The notes under the pieces: model-generated
Seen by the model: only the letters and a program-made list of their open reading frames with translations
The model's database searches: none
What the model was told of the DNA's origin: nothing
Source of the DNA: an uncultured Bacteroidales bacterium
GTDB taxonomy: Bacteria; Bacteroidota; Bacteroidia; Bacteroidales; Muribaculaceae
NCBI GenBank assembly: GCA_949123685.1
Contig: CASBHZ010000101.1
Span: 1-9,352, forward strand
Reading direction: 5' to 3'
Length of the DNA: 9,352 bases
Translations under genes and position numbers: made by a program
Shown here: piece after piece, positions 1 through 6,691 of the stretch
Layout: the number at the start of each line of letters is the position of its first letter
How positions within the stretch are numbered: position 1 is the first letter of the stretch

Positions 1-54
1 TTTTCGAATCAGATTTTGCCTATTCCATTCCAATCCATCTTTATTATTTATCCT

Positions 55-150
55 CTAACCACTAACAACCACGGAACAACCACTTCAAGATACATAAAAT
101 CAATTGAGAGTAGATGTAAAGGTAGTTGTTACGTGGTTGTTATTGGTTGG
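55..150. repeat. Long imperfect inverted repeat (29-nt arms)
   Basis: Arms at 55-83 and 122-150 are reverse complements over 29 nt with four mismatches, two of which could be G-U pairs, around a 38-nt loop. Both arms are built from the motif AACAACCAC or its complement. Further out, 22-32 and 180-189 (ATTCCATTCCA against TGGATGGAAC) are also roughly complementary. It lies just downstream of the acyltransferase stop codon and could fold in its mRNA 3' end. No T-run follows the stem on either strand, so it is not a canonical intrinsic terminator. No coding sequence or RNA family is recognised in 1-208. Confidence 0.6.
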
Positions 151-208
151 AGTTATTAGTTCGTGGGATTAGTGTGTGGTGGATGGAACGCAGATACTGT
201 CTTTTATG

Positions 209-1042
209 TTATTTTGTTTCGGTGAGGGAGTAGACGGTGGATTTGATGTCATCGGCTATTGCCGTCTGTGATTTGCCGGCGAAGATGAGGGATTGCCAGG
301 GGATGGGATGCCCGAAGATCACGCTAAATTCTTTTCCACGCGCCTTGCAAAGCTCACCGGGGAGCAGCGCCTGCTCGATGTTTATTTTTAATCCTAATTT
401 CTTACGGCGCTGTGCCGTCTTATAGAAGTTGGGAGAGTTTTCTCCAATGAAATGCACGGGGATGATGTCGCGCTTATATTCAATGGCTTTAGCTATGAAC
501 GACTTGTTCCATTTCAAATCGCGAATCATTCCGTCATCTCCCAATCGGGAACAAAGTCCTGCCGGAAAGATGATTATCTGCGTATCGGAGGCATATGCGT
601 CATTGATGGCACGTGCCGCATCGCGTCCCTGGGAGCCATATTTGTTGATAGGCAGAAATACGGGACGTAGCGGTTCCACGTTCATAAGCATGTCGTTTAC
701 GAGGAAACGGATTCCATTGTCGCCATATCTCCTGCCGAGAATAGCTATGAGTCCGATGCCGTCAAGACCGCCGAGGGGATGGTTCGAAGCGAAAATGAAA
801 CGTCCGTTGTCCGGAATGTTTTCCATCCCCTCTGCATGCAGTGTGACGTTGAAATGTTCATAAAGGGCTTCGGCAAAATCCGTACCCTCTTTGGGATACG
901 TCGCCTCCAAAGCCTCATTAAGTTCGTCCTGATGTATCAGCCGTTCCAGCCCCTTGAGTATAAAGCCCGGGATAAGTTTCCCTTTCAACCCTCCGACGCG
1001 GGAACGCACGATTCCGGTAAGATCGATTTTCAATAATTCCAT
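209..1042 (-). CDS. PlsC-family (lysophospholipid-type) acyltransferase
   Basis: A 277-aa protein likely to transfer an acyl chain to a lipid acceptor at the inner face of the cytoplasmic membrane. The acyltransferase block N87-H88-P-L-G-G-L-D94-G is clear, with the presumed catalytic His and Asp five residues apart rather than the four of classic PlsC (HX4D). A second block, F159-P-A-G162 followed by SR and a W-x-K-S-F stretch to about 183, and the IPV strand at 194-196 fit the hemolysin-like branch of the LPLAT superfamily. No strong membrane segment is seen; about 80 residues precede the motif. The acceptor cannot be read from sequence: lysophosphatidate, or an acyl-amino acid as in GlsA/OlsA aminolipid synthesis, are both possible. 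The ATG lies 20 nt after the obg stop, so it is probably the last gene of that operon. Confidence 0.85.
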   Translation of the reverse strand: MELLKIDLTGIVRSRVGGLKGKLIPGFILKGLERLIHQDELNEALEATYPKEGTDFAEALYEHFNVTLHAEGMENIPDNGRFIFASNHPLGGLDGIGLIAILGRRYGDNGIRFLVNDMLMNVEPLRPVFLPINKYGSQGRDAARAINDAYASDTQIIIFPAGLCSRLGDDGMIRDLKWNKSFIAKAIEYKRDIIPVHFIGENSPNFYKTAQRRKKLGLKINIEQALLPGELCKARGKEFSVIFGHPIPWQSLIFAGKSQTAIADDIKSTVYSLTETK

Positions 1043-1062
1043 TTTGTGGGAAAGGGTTTTGC

Positions 1063-2235
1063 TTATTCCGGATTTACGGAAGATTCCTCGCTCCAGAACT
1101 CATCGTTCCAGTCTTCATCTGTCATGTCGTAGAAATCGTCTTCTTCCGGTTCTTCCTGTTCGAAAATGAAATCATCTTCCTCCTGCACGCGATGTCGCAT
1201 GTCGAGCTTGCGGTGCGTGATGGTGAAATTGTTCTTGTTTTCTTCAGAATTGATCTCTCTCCACAGGAGGTCTTTTAATTCCGTCAGACCTTGTCCGGTC
1301 ACCGCCGAGATAAATACGGTCTTTACACCTTCCGGCAATTCTTTGGCAAGTTCCTCCCGGAGTTCATCGTCGAGCATGTCAGACTTGGAGATGGCGAGTA
1401 CACGGCTCTTGTCAACTAGCTCCGGATTAAATTCCCTTAACTCATTGAGCAATATTTCATAATCCTTGCGAATGTCGTCGGAGTCTGCCGGCACCATGAA
1501 TAGCAGGACCGCATTCCGCTCGATATGTCTGAGGAACCGGAGTCCCAATCCCTTTCCCTCGCTTGCTCCCTCTATGATTCCAGGGATATCCGCCATGACA
1601 AATGACTTCTCTCCCCTGTAATCCACGATTCCCAGACTTGGCTCCATTGTGGTGAACGGATAATCGGCGATCTTAGGTTTGGCAGCGGATATTGCAGAGA
1701 GCAGAGTGGATTTTCCCGCATTAGGAAACCCGACAAGTCCCACATCTCCGAGGAGCTTAAGCTCCAGCACTACAGATTTTTCAATTGAAGGTTGTCCCGG
1801 CTGTGCATATCTCGGCGCCCGGTTGGTAGATGTTGCAAAATGCCAGTTGCCGAGACCTCCTTTCCCGCCGCGTAGCAGTTTTATCTCCTCCCCGTCTTCG
1901 GTGACTTCGCATAGGAAGTCGCCCGTTTCTGCGTCAAACACTGTTGTGCCTACAGGCACTTCTATAATCTGGTCTTCGCCGTCTTTGCCTGTGGAGCGGT
2001 TTTCACCTCCGCTCTCGCCGTTGGTTGCGAACACATGGCGGCGATAACGCAACGGAAGCAATGTCCACATATTGCGGTTTCCCCTGAGTATGATATGTCC
2101 GCCGCGACCCCCGTCGCCTCCGTCCGGACCACCCTTGGGCACATATTTCGCTCTATGGAAGTGTCGGCTTCCGGCACCCCCCTTGCCGCTTCGGCAAAGG
2201 ATCTTAACGTAATCTATAAAATTGGATTCTGCCAT
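1063..2235 (-). CDS. obg: GTPase Obg (CgtA), 50S ribosome assembly factor
   Basis: A 390-aa P-loop GTPase of the OBG-HflX branch, which acts on late large-subunit assembly and stress or growth control. Residues 1 to about 158 form the glycine-rich Obg fold (GKGGAG at 18-23, [12 protein letters not shown] at 35-46). The G domain follows: G1 GFPNAGKS at 169-176, switch I with DYPFTT at 191-196, G3 DIPG at 216-219, G4 SKSD at 283-286 (Ser instead of the usual Asn) and G5 SAV at 310-312. The last 40 residues are strongly acidic (runs of E and D from 351), a species-variable tail in this family. It starts at ATG, 15 nt after the nucleotidyltransferase gene. All GTP-binding motifs are present, so it should be functional. 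Confidence 0.97.
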   Translation of the reverse strand: MAESNFIDYVKILCRSGKGGAGSRHFHRAKYVPKGGPDGGDGGRGGHIILRGNRNMWTLLPLRYRRHVFATNGESGGENRSTGKDGEDQIIEVPVGTTVFDAETGDFLCEVTEDGEEIKLLRGGKGGLGNWHFATSTNRAPRYAQPGQPSIEKSVVLELKLLGDVGLVGFPNAGKSTLLSAISAAKPKIADYPFTTMEPSLGIVDYRGEKSFVMADIPGIIEGASEGKGLGLRFLRHIERNAVLLFMVPADSDDIRKDYEILLNELREFNPELVDKSRVLAISKSDMLDDELREELAKELPEGVKTVFISAVTGQGLTELKDLLWREINSEENKNNFTITHRKLDMRHRVQEEDDFIFEQEEPEEDDFYDMTDEDWNDEFWSEESSVNPE

Positions 2236-2250
2236 ATTTGCTTGTTTAAT

Positions 2251-3324
2251 TTATTTGACGGCATTGGAATTGACACTAAGAAGCTCGTTTGCCGCGCGAT
2301 AGTCGTCGGGAGATCCTATGTCTATCCATCGCCCCTCGATCGGGAATGACTCCACGCGCAGTCCGTCTGAAATCAGCGATTCGATAAAATCCGGAGCATC
2401 CAGATATTCACCTTTGGGAATGCGGTCGAGGAGCACCCTGCGTATCATGTAAACACCGCCGTTGATGAAATAGTTGTAGGTCGGTTTTTCCTCCAGCCCC
2501 AAGACTTTTGTGCCCTCCGTGCGCATTATGGCATATGGGACGGAAACGGAATATGGTACTGCGCCCATTGTCAGGTCTGCGCCCGATTCGATGTGGAGGT
2601 GCCACATCTTTTCGAAATCGATTGAAGTCAGGAGGTCAGAGTTTATCACGAGCACATTGTCATGACGCAACCCCTCCACTAAAGCCACGCTGCCGAGAGT
2701 GCCGAGACGCTTGGGTTCGAGCACGCATTTCACTGAAGCGTAAGGTTCCGGAATCATGGAGCTCCGTTTACGGAAATGCTCCTCTATTTTTTCGTGCAGG
2801 TAATTGACTGTGACGAATATGTCTGACACTCCATATTTTTCAAGAATCTCGACATTGCGGTCTATTATCGGTTTGCCTCCCACTTCCAAAAGTGGCTTGG
2901 GAGTGGAAAAAGTCAGCGGGCGCAACCTCTCGCCACGTCCTCCCGCCATCATCACGGCATCAATAGGCAGGAGAGCCTTTATTTTATCGAGGTTGATTAT
3001 GTCTACGATACAGCCCTTGTCGGTCATCGGTATGAGCCGCAGGTGTCGTCGTTTCCCTTCCGCCACTTTTTCAGTAGGGTCGTCTCCTGTTTCAATCGCC
3101 GTGAAGTTTGTGTTCATAGCTTCCGATACAGGGGCGTCAAGTTTGATGCCTCTAAGCAGCGCGCGACGTATGTCTCCTCCCGTCACGGTTCCCTTGAGCT
3201 TTTGACTTTCATCAACCGCGAAGAGGAGCATTGATCTCCCTGATAGATTGTCGATTAGATCGAGAGCGTCTTTTACCGAATCTGAGGTATGTATGATATG
3301 GGATTTAATTAATTCTTGAGTCAT
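2251..3324 (-). CDS. CBS-domain sugar-1-phosphate nucleotidyltransferase
   Basis: A 357-aa two-domain protein. Residues 1 to about 115 resemble a CBS pair (for example TVTGGDIRRALLRG at 46-59), which in other proteins senses adenine nucleotides. From about 122 comes an NTP-transferase domain with the signature MAGGRGERLRPLT at 126-138, PKPL at 143-146, the LGTLGS loop at 207-212, metal-binding D230 in NSD, and DIG at 335-337. Such enzymes join a sugar-1-phosphate to an NTP, giving an activated sugar for glycan synthesis in the cytoplasm. The CBS-then-transferase order matches PtmE-type (legionaminic acid pathway) and mannose-1-phosphate guanylyltransferase-like proteins, but sugar and nucleotide cannot be assigned here. 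It lies 11 nt after the WYL gene and 15 nt before obg. No other glycan genes are in view. Confidence 0.88.
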   Translation of the reverse strand: MTQELIKSHIIHTSDSVKDALDLIDNLSGRSMLLFAVDESQKLKGTVTGGDIRRALLRGIKLDAPVSEAMNTNFTAIETGDDPTEKVAEGKRRHLRLIPMTDKGCIVDIINLDKIKALLPIDAVMMAGGRGERLRPLTFSTPKPLLEVGGKPIIDRNVEILEKYGVSDIFVTVNYLHEKIEEHFRKRSSMIPEPYASVKCVLEPKRLGTLGSVALVEGLRHDNVLVINSDLLTSIDFEKMWHLHIESGADLTMGAVPYSVSVPYAIMRTEGTKVLGLEEKPTYNYFINGGVYMIRRVLLDRIPKGEYLDAPDFIESLISDGLRVESFPIEGRWIDIGSPDDYRAANELLSVNSNAVK

Positions 3325-3335
3325 GTCCGGATATA

Positions 3336-4247
3336 CTAATGGAATGTGTCGGATTCTTCATATTGCAGGAGAGTGCGGTGCAGCTCATCCGTTATCATCA
3401 CTTGCAGCTCCTTCGGAGCGAGCACTTTCACTCCCGCGCCGTATCCTAAGAGCTCGTGCACGAGTTCATAGTTGAGTTTTAGCCGGTATGTGAAAACGGA
3501 ATATTGATCGTGTATTTCCTCTTGTTGCGAATGGTGCAAGGGGAGGGCACGGAAATATTTCGCCTGCTGGGTAGTGGTCTGTATCTTAACGATCCTGACA
3601 GGAGCCTTGGAAAGCGTTATGCCTATTATATTGTCAAAGAACTGTGAAGGGTCAATATCTTCGGGCATTACGAAACTGCTGTTCACGAGCTTTAGCTCCT
3701 TGACGCGATCGAGGGCGTATGTGCGTATGTCGGAGGTCTTTTCTCTCAGTCCGACCATATACCATCTTTGTTTGTATCGCTTTACGAAATACGGGTGAAA
3801 CAGGATGTCTGTTTCAGGGCGTGAACGGTTGAATCCCGCATACGTGAAACGCACCTTCTCCGAAGCGCCGATAGCTTCCAGCACCGAAGGGAGGAAATCG
3901 CGTGCCGAAGGCACATCCTCCACGAGAACGCGCCCTGACGCCGCGTGGCTTTCTTTCATGGCGTTGTTGACCGCATAAGAATCAAGCAGCCAGTTGGTCA
4001 GAAGCTTGTTGTGATTGTCGTCGCCTTGGTCTATGTAATATTCCCCATTGCGGTTGCAAAGGATGTCAATATGGAAATTTTCTTCAATGGCACGGCGATA
4101 ATGGAAGAAAGTGCGGGCGGGTATCGGATTGCCGTCGCATAGGTGTGACCGCATCCACAGGCGGTCGATCTCCTCCCGCGTGAGTTTGCCGTAGCGGTTG
4201 AGGGTATCGACGATCCATACGTATCTGCTGATGAGGTCGCGTGCCAA
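3336..4247 (-). CDS. WYL-domain transcriptional regulator
   Basis: A 303-aa cytoplasmic regulator. Residues 8-60 form an N-terminal DNA-binding region (winged-HTH-like, with LTREEID at 22-28 and ARTFFHYRRAIEE at 44-56). The WYL core spans about 122-185, with W162-Y163-M164 at the name-giving site and the conserved ...RTYALDRV ending near 182. A C-terminal WCX extension runs from about 215 to 290 and includes LGYGAGVKVLAPKEL. WYL domains are thought to bind nucleic acid or nucleotide ligands and to tune transcription, often in stress or defence settings; the target here is unknown. The first codon is TTG: an in-frame TAA lies five codons upstream and the next ATG (residue 32) would remove much of the HTH. 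It is probably the first gene of the four-gene operon ending in the acyltransferase. The repeat element ends 72 nt upstream of its start. Confidence 0.88.
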   Translation of the reverse strand: MARDLISRYVWIVDTLNRYGKLTREEIDRLWMRSHLCDGNPIPARTFFHYRRAIEENFHIDILCNRNGEYYIDQGDDNHNKLLTNWLLDSYAVNNAMKESHAASGRVLVEDVPSARDFLPSVLEAIGASEKVRFTYAGFNRSRPETDILFHPYFVKRYKQRWYMVGLREKTSDIRTYALDRVKELKLVNSSFVMPEDIDPSQFFDNIIGITLSKAPVRIVKIQTTTQQAKYFRALPLHHSQQEEIHDQYSVFTYRLKLNYELVHELLGYGAGVKVLAPKELQVMITDELHRTLLQYEESDTFH

Positions 4248-4255
4248 GACGGATG

Positions 4256-4290
4256 ATAATTAATGATTAATAATTAATAATTAATGATTA
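4256..4290. repeat. Five tandem copies of a 7-bp AT-rich unit
   Basis: Five head-to-tail copies of AT(A/G)ATTA, in the order A, G, A, A, G at the variable base, start 9 nt upstream of the WYL gene's TTG. The stretch is within the probable 5' leader or promoter region of the WYL-obg operon. Copy-number change by slippage could alter leader length or promoter spacing, but no promoter boxes could be placed, so this is only a possibility. Confidence 0.75.
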
Positions 4291-4318
4291 TTCAATCCCG
4301 AAAGAAATTGGATGCATA

Positions 4319-4625
4319 AGAAGTTGTTTAAAAATAAATGTGAATTTGGGGTCGCAATCTTGGCGCAGATTTCTTCTTGAGGCGAAGGAGCATAGCGGGC
4401 TATGTGACTGAGCCGAAAGGAGAAATATGCCCAAGATTGCGAGACCGATGGTAACTTTAAAAGTATGTCATGTCTGTTTGGTGAAAAATTACTTTATACC
4501 CGGCTCTCTTTTGTTAAAATCCATTCGCGGCGCAGTCACATAGCCCGCTATGCTCCTTTGCCTTAAATGAATTTTATTCAAAAGAGCGCCGCCCCAAATT
4601 TCACATTTATTTTTAAACAACTTCT
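4319..4625. mobile_element. MITE-like non-coding repeat element with terminal inverted repeats
   Basis: The outer ends 4319-4351 and 4592-4625 are inverted copies (outermost 20 nt AGAAGTTGTTTAAAAATAAA), differing by one inserted A. Inside are two hairpins: arms 4350-4378 with 4418-4446, and about 4500-4527 with 4565-4593. Their loops carry a perfect 26-nt inverted repeat (4385-4410 with 4533-4558), so loop 1 can pair fully with loop 2. No ORF of useful size or transposase is present, so any movement would need an enzyme in trans. A second copy starts at 9301, which shows that it is dispersed. No convincing target duplication is visible; TA at 4317-4318 and 4625-4626 is the only candidate. It lies between the aroB terminator and the WYL operon. 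Being a MITE is inference; the repeat structure is directly seen. Confidence 0.75.
4385..4558. repeat. Internal 26-nt perfect inverted repeat within the element
   Basis: Positions 4385-4410 (beginning AAGGAGCATAGCGGGCTATG) are the exact reverse complement of 4533-4558. Each copy also contains the short palindrome CATAG-4 nt-CTATG, so each loop can form its own small stem. The copies sit in the loops of the two larger hairpins of the element. A transcript could therefore switch between two separate hairpins, a loop-loop contact and one long stem. No known family is recognised. Confidence 0.85.
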
Positions 4626-4651
4626 AAATTCTTACAAAAATAATAAAAAAT

Positions 4652-4685
4652 GGTGGAAAAAGAAAAAGGTCGACTCACGTCGACC
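4652..4685 (-). terminator. Intrinsic terminator downstream of the aroB gene set
   Basis: On the minus strand a perfect 7-bp stem GGTCGAC / GTCGACC with a GTGA loop (4685-4668) is followed at once by the T-rich run TTTTTCTTTTT (4667-4657). It lies 205 nt past the aroB stop and 12 nt past the stop of the 18-codon ORF. It would end the aroB transcript, or a separate short RNA, before the repeat element. On the plus strand the stem is not followed by a T-run, so the signal is one-directional. Confidence 0.8.
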
Positions 4686-4697
4686 GGATTTCTTCAA

Positions 4698-4754
4698 TTA
4701 AAACAACAATAACAACTTTTTCAGAACGCTTATAGCAGTGTAAATTTCTTTCAT
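4698..4754 (-). CDS. Possible 18-aa leucine-rich leader or micropeptide
   Basis: An ATG-to-TAA frame encodes MKEIYTAISVLKKLLLLF: a short polar start, then a Leu/Lys-rich hydrophobic tail with four leucines in a row. The stop codon is 12 nt before a strong intrinsic terminator stem, so ORF plus hairpin resemble a leader-peptide attenuator or a small stand-alone mRNA. It is on the same strand as aroB, 136 nt after that stop. There is no clear Shine-Dalgarno and only a poor promoter match (TTTG near 4790, TATGTTTT near 4772, spacing 17). The next gene in this direction is the WYL regulator, now separated from it by the repeat element. Chance occurrence of an 18-codon frame is quite possible; conservation has not been tested. 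Confidence 0.3.
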   Translation of the reverse strand: MKEIYTAISVLKKLLLLF

Positions 4755-4805
4755 CTTACGATATTAAAACATAATCTCGCCCAAAAGGTTCAAAGGTTAT
4801 TTAAA

Positions 4806-4828
4806 TTATTTTTAAACACTTTCTAAAT
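4806..4828 (-). repeat. Degenerate copy of the repeat-element end
   Basis: Read on the minus strand, the 22 nt at 4827-4806 match the right end of the 4319-4625 element, including its flanking TTT, at 20 of 22 positions, both containing TGTTTAAAAATAA. The similarity stops after that. It could be a decayed element end, or a shared AT-rich motif recruited independently. It lies between the aroB stop and the 18-codon ORF. Confidence 0.5.
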
Positions 4829-4890
4829 AGGTGGATATTTGCTTGCTTTAAATAATATTCTGAAATGCTAATGCTCTTCAGTAGGGGAGT

Positions 4891-5955
4891 TTAGGTAAGG
4901 TCGTTATATATGTCGAGGGCTGTAAAGAGATCTTCTTTGGTCACGTTGATGTCATATTCAGGTTTACCGATTTCTCTGAGCAATACGAAATTCCATTTTG
5001 AAGAAGATGTGTTCTTTTTGTCATGGCTGATGATTTCCGCGATTCCTTCATAATCTTTACATCCGAAACCGATGCGTTTGAAGTGTCGGTTCAGGATGTG
5101 GTCTTTGTATAGATATATATGTTTGGAGGGGAGACCGAGTATTGTGTGGCTGAGGATAAGCGCTATCAGAATACCGTTTGCAACGGCGCAGCCATGGCTC
5201 ACCGGCGTGTGGCGGCGCAGCATAACGGTCTCTAATGCGTGTCCTGCCGTGTGTCCGAAATTCAGGATCTTCCGCAATCCGGACTCTCGCGGATCTTCCT
5301 CAGTGATTTTGGCTTTGAATCTAACGCATTCCGTCATGGCGGACCGGAGCAGACGCGTGTCGGAAAGTATATTCTCATCAAGTATATTGCGATAGAAATC
5401 TTCAGATGAAATCATTGCCGTCTTCACTATCTCGCCAAATCCGGAAACCGTCTCTTCTGTGGAAAGGGTGGTAAGCGGTTCGGAGGATATTATCACCGCC
5501 TCCGGCTGCGCGAACGTGCCGATCTCATTCTTCAACCCATTGAAATCAATGCCCGTTTTGCCGCCTATCGAGGCATCTACCGCGCCCAGAACCGTTGTGG
5601 GCACGTTGATGAAGCGTATCCCGCGCTTGAAAGTGGCAGCGGCAAAGCCGCCAAGGTCTGTGACTACCCCTCCGCCGAGGTTTATCAATAACGAGTTTCT
5701 TGTGGCTCCGTTATCTGAAAGTTCCCGCCATACTTCAGCGAGTGTTTCAAGTTGCTTGTGTTCCTCCCCGGCTTCGATTGTAATGACACGCGCACTGAAT
5801 TTTTCTACAATGGCATCAGCTATTATCGGAAGCACGCTGGCGGCAACGTTGCTGTCAGTGAGTATAAACAACCCCGAATGGTTGATGTTGCCCAATATTT
5901 CCTCAAGAGTTTCGCAAAGGTTCTTCGTCTCGATTATTCGGTGCCTGTCAGTCAT
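4891..5955 (-). CDS. aroB: 3-dehydroquinate synthase
   Basis: A 354-aa enzyme, normal for the family. It converts DAHP to 3-dehydroquinate, the second step of the shikimate route to aromatic amino acids and chorismate, in the cytoplasm, using NAD+ and a divalent metal (Zn or Co). The NAD-binding GGGVVTD at 94-100 and the core PTTVLGAVDASIGGKTG at 119-135, with K133, are intact. Expected metal ligands are E175 (in SGFGEIVK), H235 (in NFGHTAGHALE) and H254 (in PVSHG). The late HDKKN block is at 311-315. The ATG is 12 nt after the HAD gene stop, so the two are probably cotranscribed. No other aro gene is in the window. A terminator follows 205 nt downstream. Confidence 0.97.
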   Translation of the reverse strand: MTDRHRIIETKNLCETLEEILGNINHSGLFILTDSNVAASVLPIIADAIVEKFSARVITIEAGEEHKQLETLAEVWRELSDNGATRNSLLINLGGGVVTDLGGFAAATFKRGIRFINVPTTVLGAVDASIGGKTGIDFNGLKNEIGTFAQPEAVIISSEPLTTLSTEETVSGFGEIVKTAMISSEDFYRNILDENILSDTRLLRSAMTECVRFKAKITEEDPRESGLRKILNFGHTAGHALETVMLRRHTPVSHGCAVANGILIALILSHTILGLPSKHIYLYKDHILNRHFKRIGFGCKDYEGIAEIISHDKKNTSSSKWNFVLLREIGKPEYDINVTKEDLFTALDIYNDLT

Positions 5956-5967
5956 GACGATAGGGGG

Positions 5968-6654
5968 TTATGGGTTTGCGATTTTGCAGAGCGTGTCAGC
6001 GAATGCCGGCATCGAGGGGAAAACAATGTCGGCACCCTCCTTCTCGAAAGCTTCGCGCGGTATGGGACCTGTGGTGACGGCTATGGTGAATATTCCCGCC
6101 GCCTTTCCTGCACGTACTCCCAAAGGAGCGTTCTCTATAACTATGGCTTCTTCCGGTGCTACACCGGCAATAGCCAACCCTTTGAGATATGGTTCCGGAT
6201 CAGGTTTGCCGTTAGTGACGTCAAGGGCGGTTACGCGGTCTCCGGGCATGAACGCACCCGGATAGTCGCGGTTAATGTTGTCAAGAAGCGAAGCTTGCGA
6301 TGATCCGGTGACGAGTACCCTCCTGAGTCCGAGGCTCTCGAGGGCTTTAAGCATCCTGTCGGTTCCCGGCATGGGGTCATTGTTGCCGATCTGCTTGAAA
6401 TATTTGGTCTTCAGGGCATACAGTTCATTGGCGCGCTCGTCACTCACTCCATGACCAAAAAAGCGGTTATAAAGCAGGTTTATGAGGGCGGGTCCGGTCA
6501 TGCCTTCATTGAGATATACATCTTCGGCAGTGCACGGCACTCCCGCTTCAGCCATCATTAATTCCCATGCCTTAACATGGTATTTCATCGAATCATAGAT
6601 GACACCGTCCATGTCAATCAGGGCGGCTTTCTTGTCTTTTAATATATCGTTCAT
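5968..6654 (-). CDS. HAD-superfamily hydrolase, beta-phosphoglucomutase/phosphatase type
   Basis: A 228-aa HAD subfamily I enzyme with an alpha-helical cap. Motif I is D14-M-D16-G-V-I-Y, with D14 the phosphoaspartate nucleophile and D16 the general acid/base. Motif II is T116-G-S-S, motif III is G149-K150-P-D-P, and motif IV is I173-E174-N175, with Asn where many members have Asp. The cap spans about 22-90. Close relatives include beta-phosphoglucomutases and small sugar-phosphate phosphatases; which activity applies cannot be decided. I chose the ATG at 6654 because it puts the nucleophile at residue 14, as usual, and an AGGA-like sequence lies a few bases upstream. An ATG at 6786 in the same frame would add 44 residues that lie inside the terminase gene. 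It starts 37 nt after the terminase stop and ends 12 nt before aroB. Confidence 0.9.
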   Translation of the reverse strand: MNDILKDKKAALIDMDGVIYDSMKYHVKAWELMMAEAGVPCTAEDVYLNEGMTGPALINLLYNRFFGHGVSDERANELYALKTKYFKQIGNNDPMPGTDRMLKALESLGLRRVLVTGSSQASLLDNINRDYPGAFMPGDRVTALDVTNGKPDPEPYLKGLAIAGVAPEEAIVIENAPLGVRAGKAAGIFTIAVTTGPIPREAFEKEGADIVFPSMPAFADTLCKIANP

Positions 6655-6691
6655 ATAAGTCCTAACGGATTGATTCCTGTAAATGTTATAT

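Noticed and set aside
55..150. A CRISPR array or tRNA in the left non-coding region
   Set aside because: There is only one inverted pair, no regularly spaced direct repeats, and no cloverleaf could be drawn.
429..863. A 144-codon plus-strand frame opposite the acyltransferase gene
   Set aside because: Antisense shadow; the minus strand carries the conserved acyltransferase blocks.
5459..6265. A 268-codon open frame on the plus strand across the aroB-HAD junction
   Set aside because: It is antisense to two well-supported genes, its translation is low-complexity and rich in Ser/Pro/Ala with no recognisable domain, and such mirror frames are common opposite real genes.
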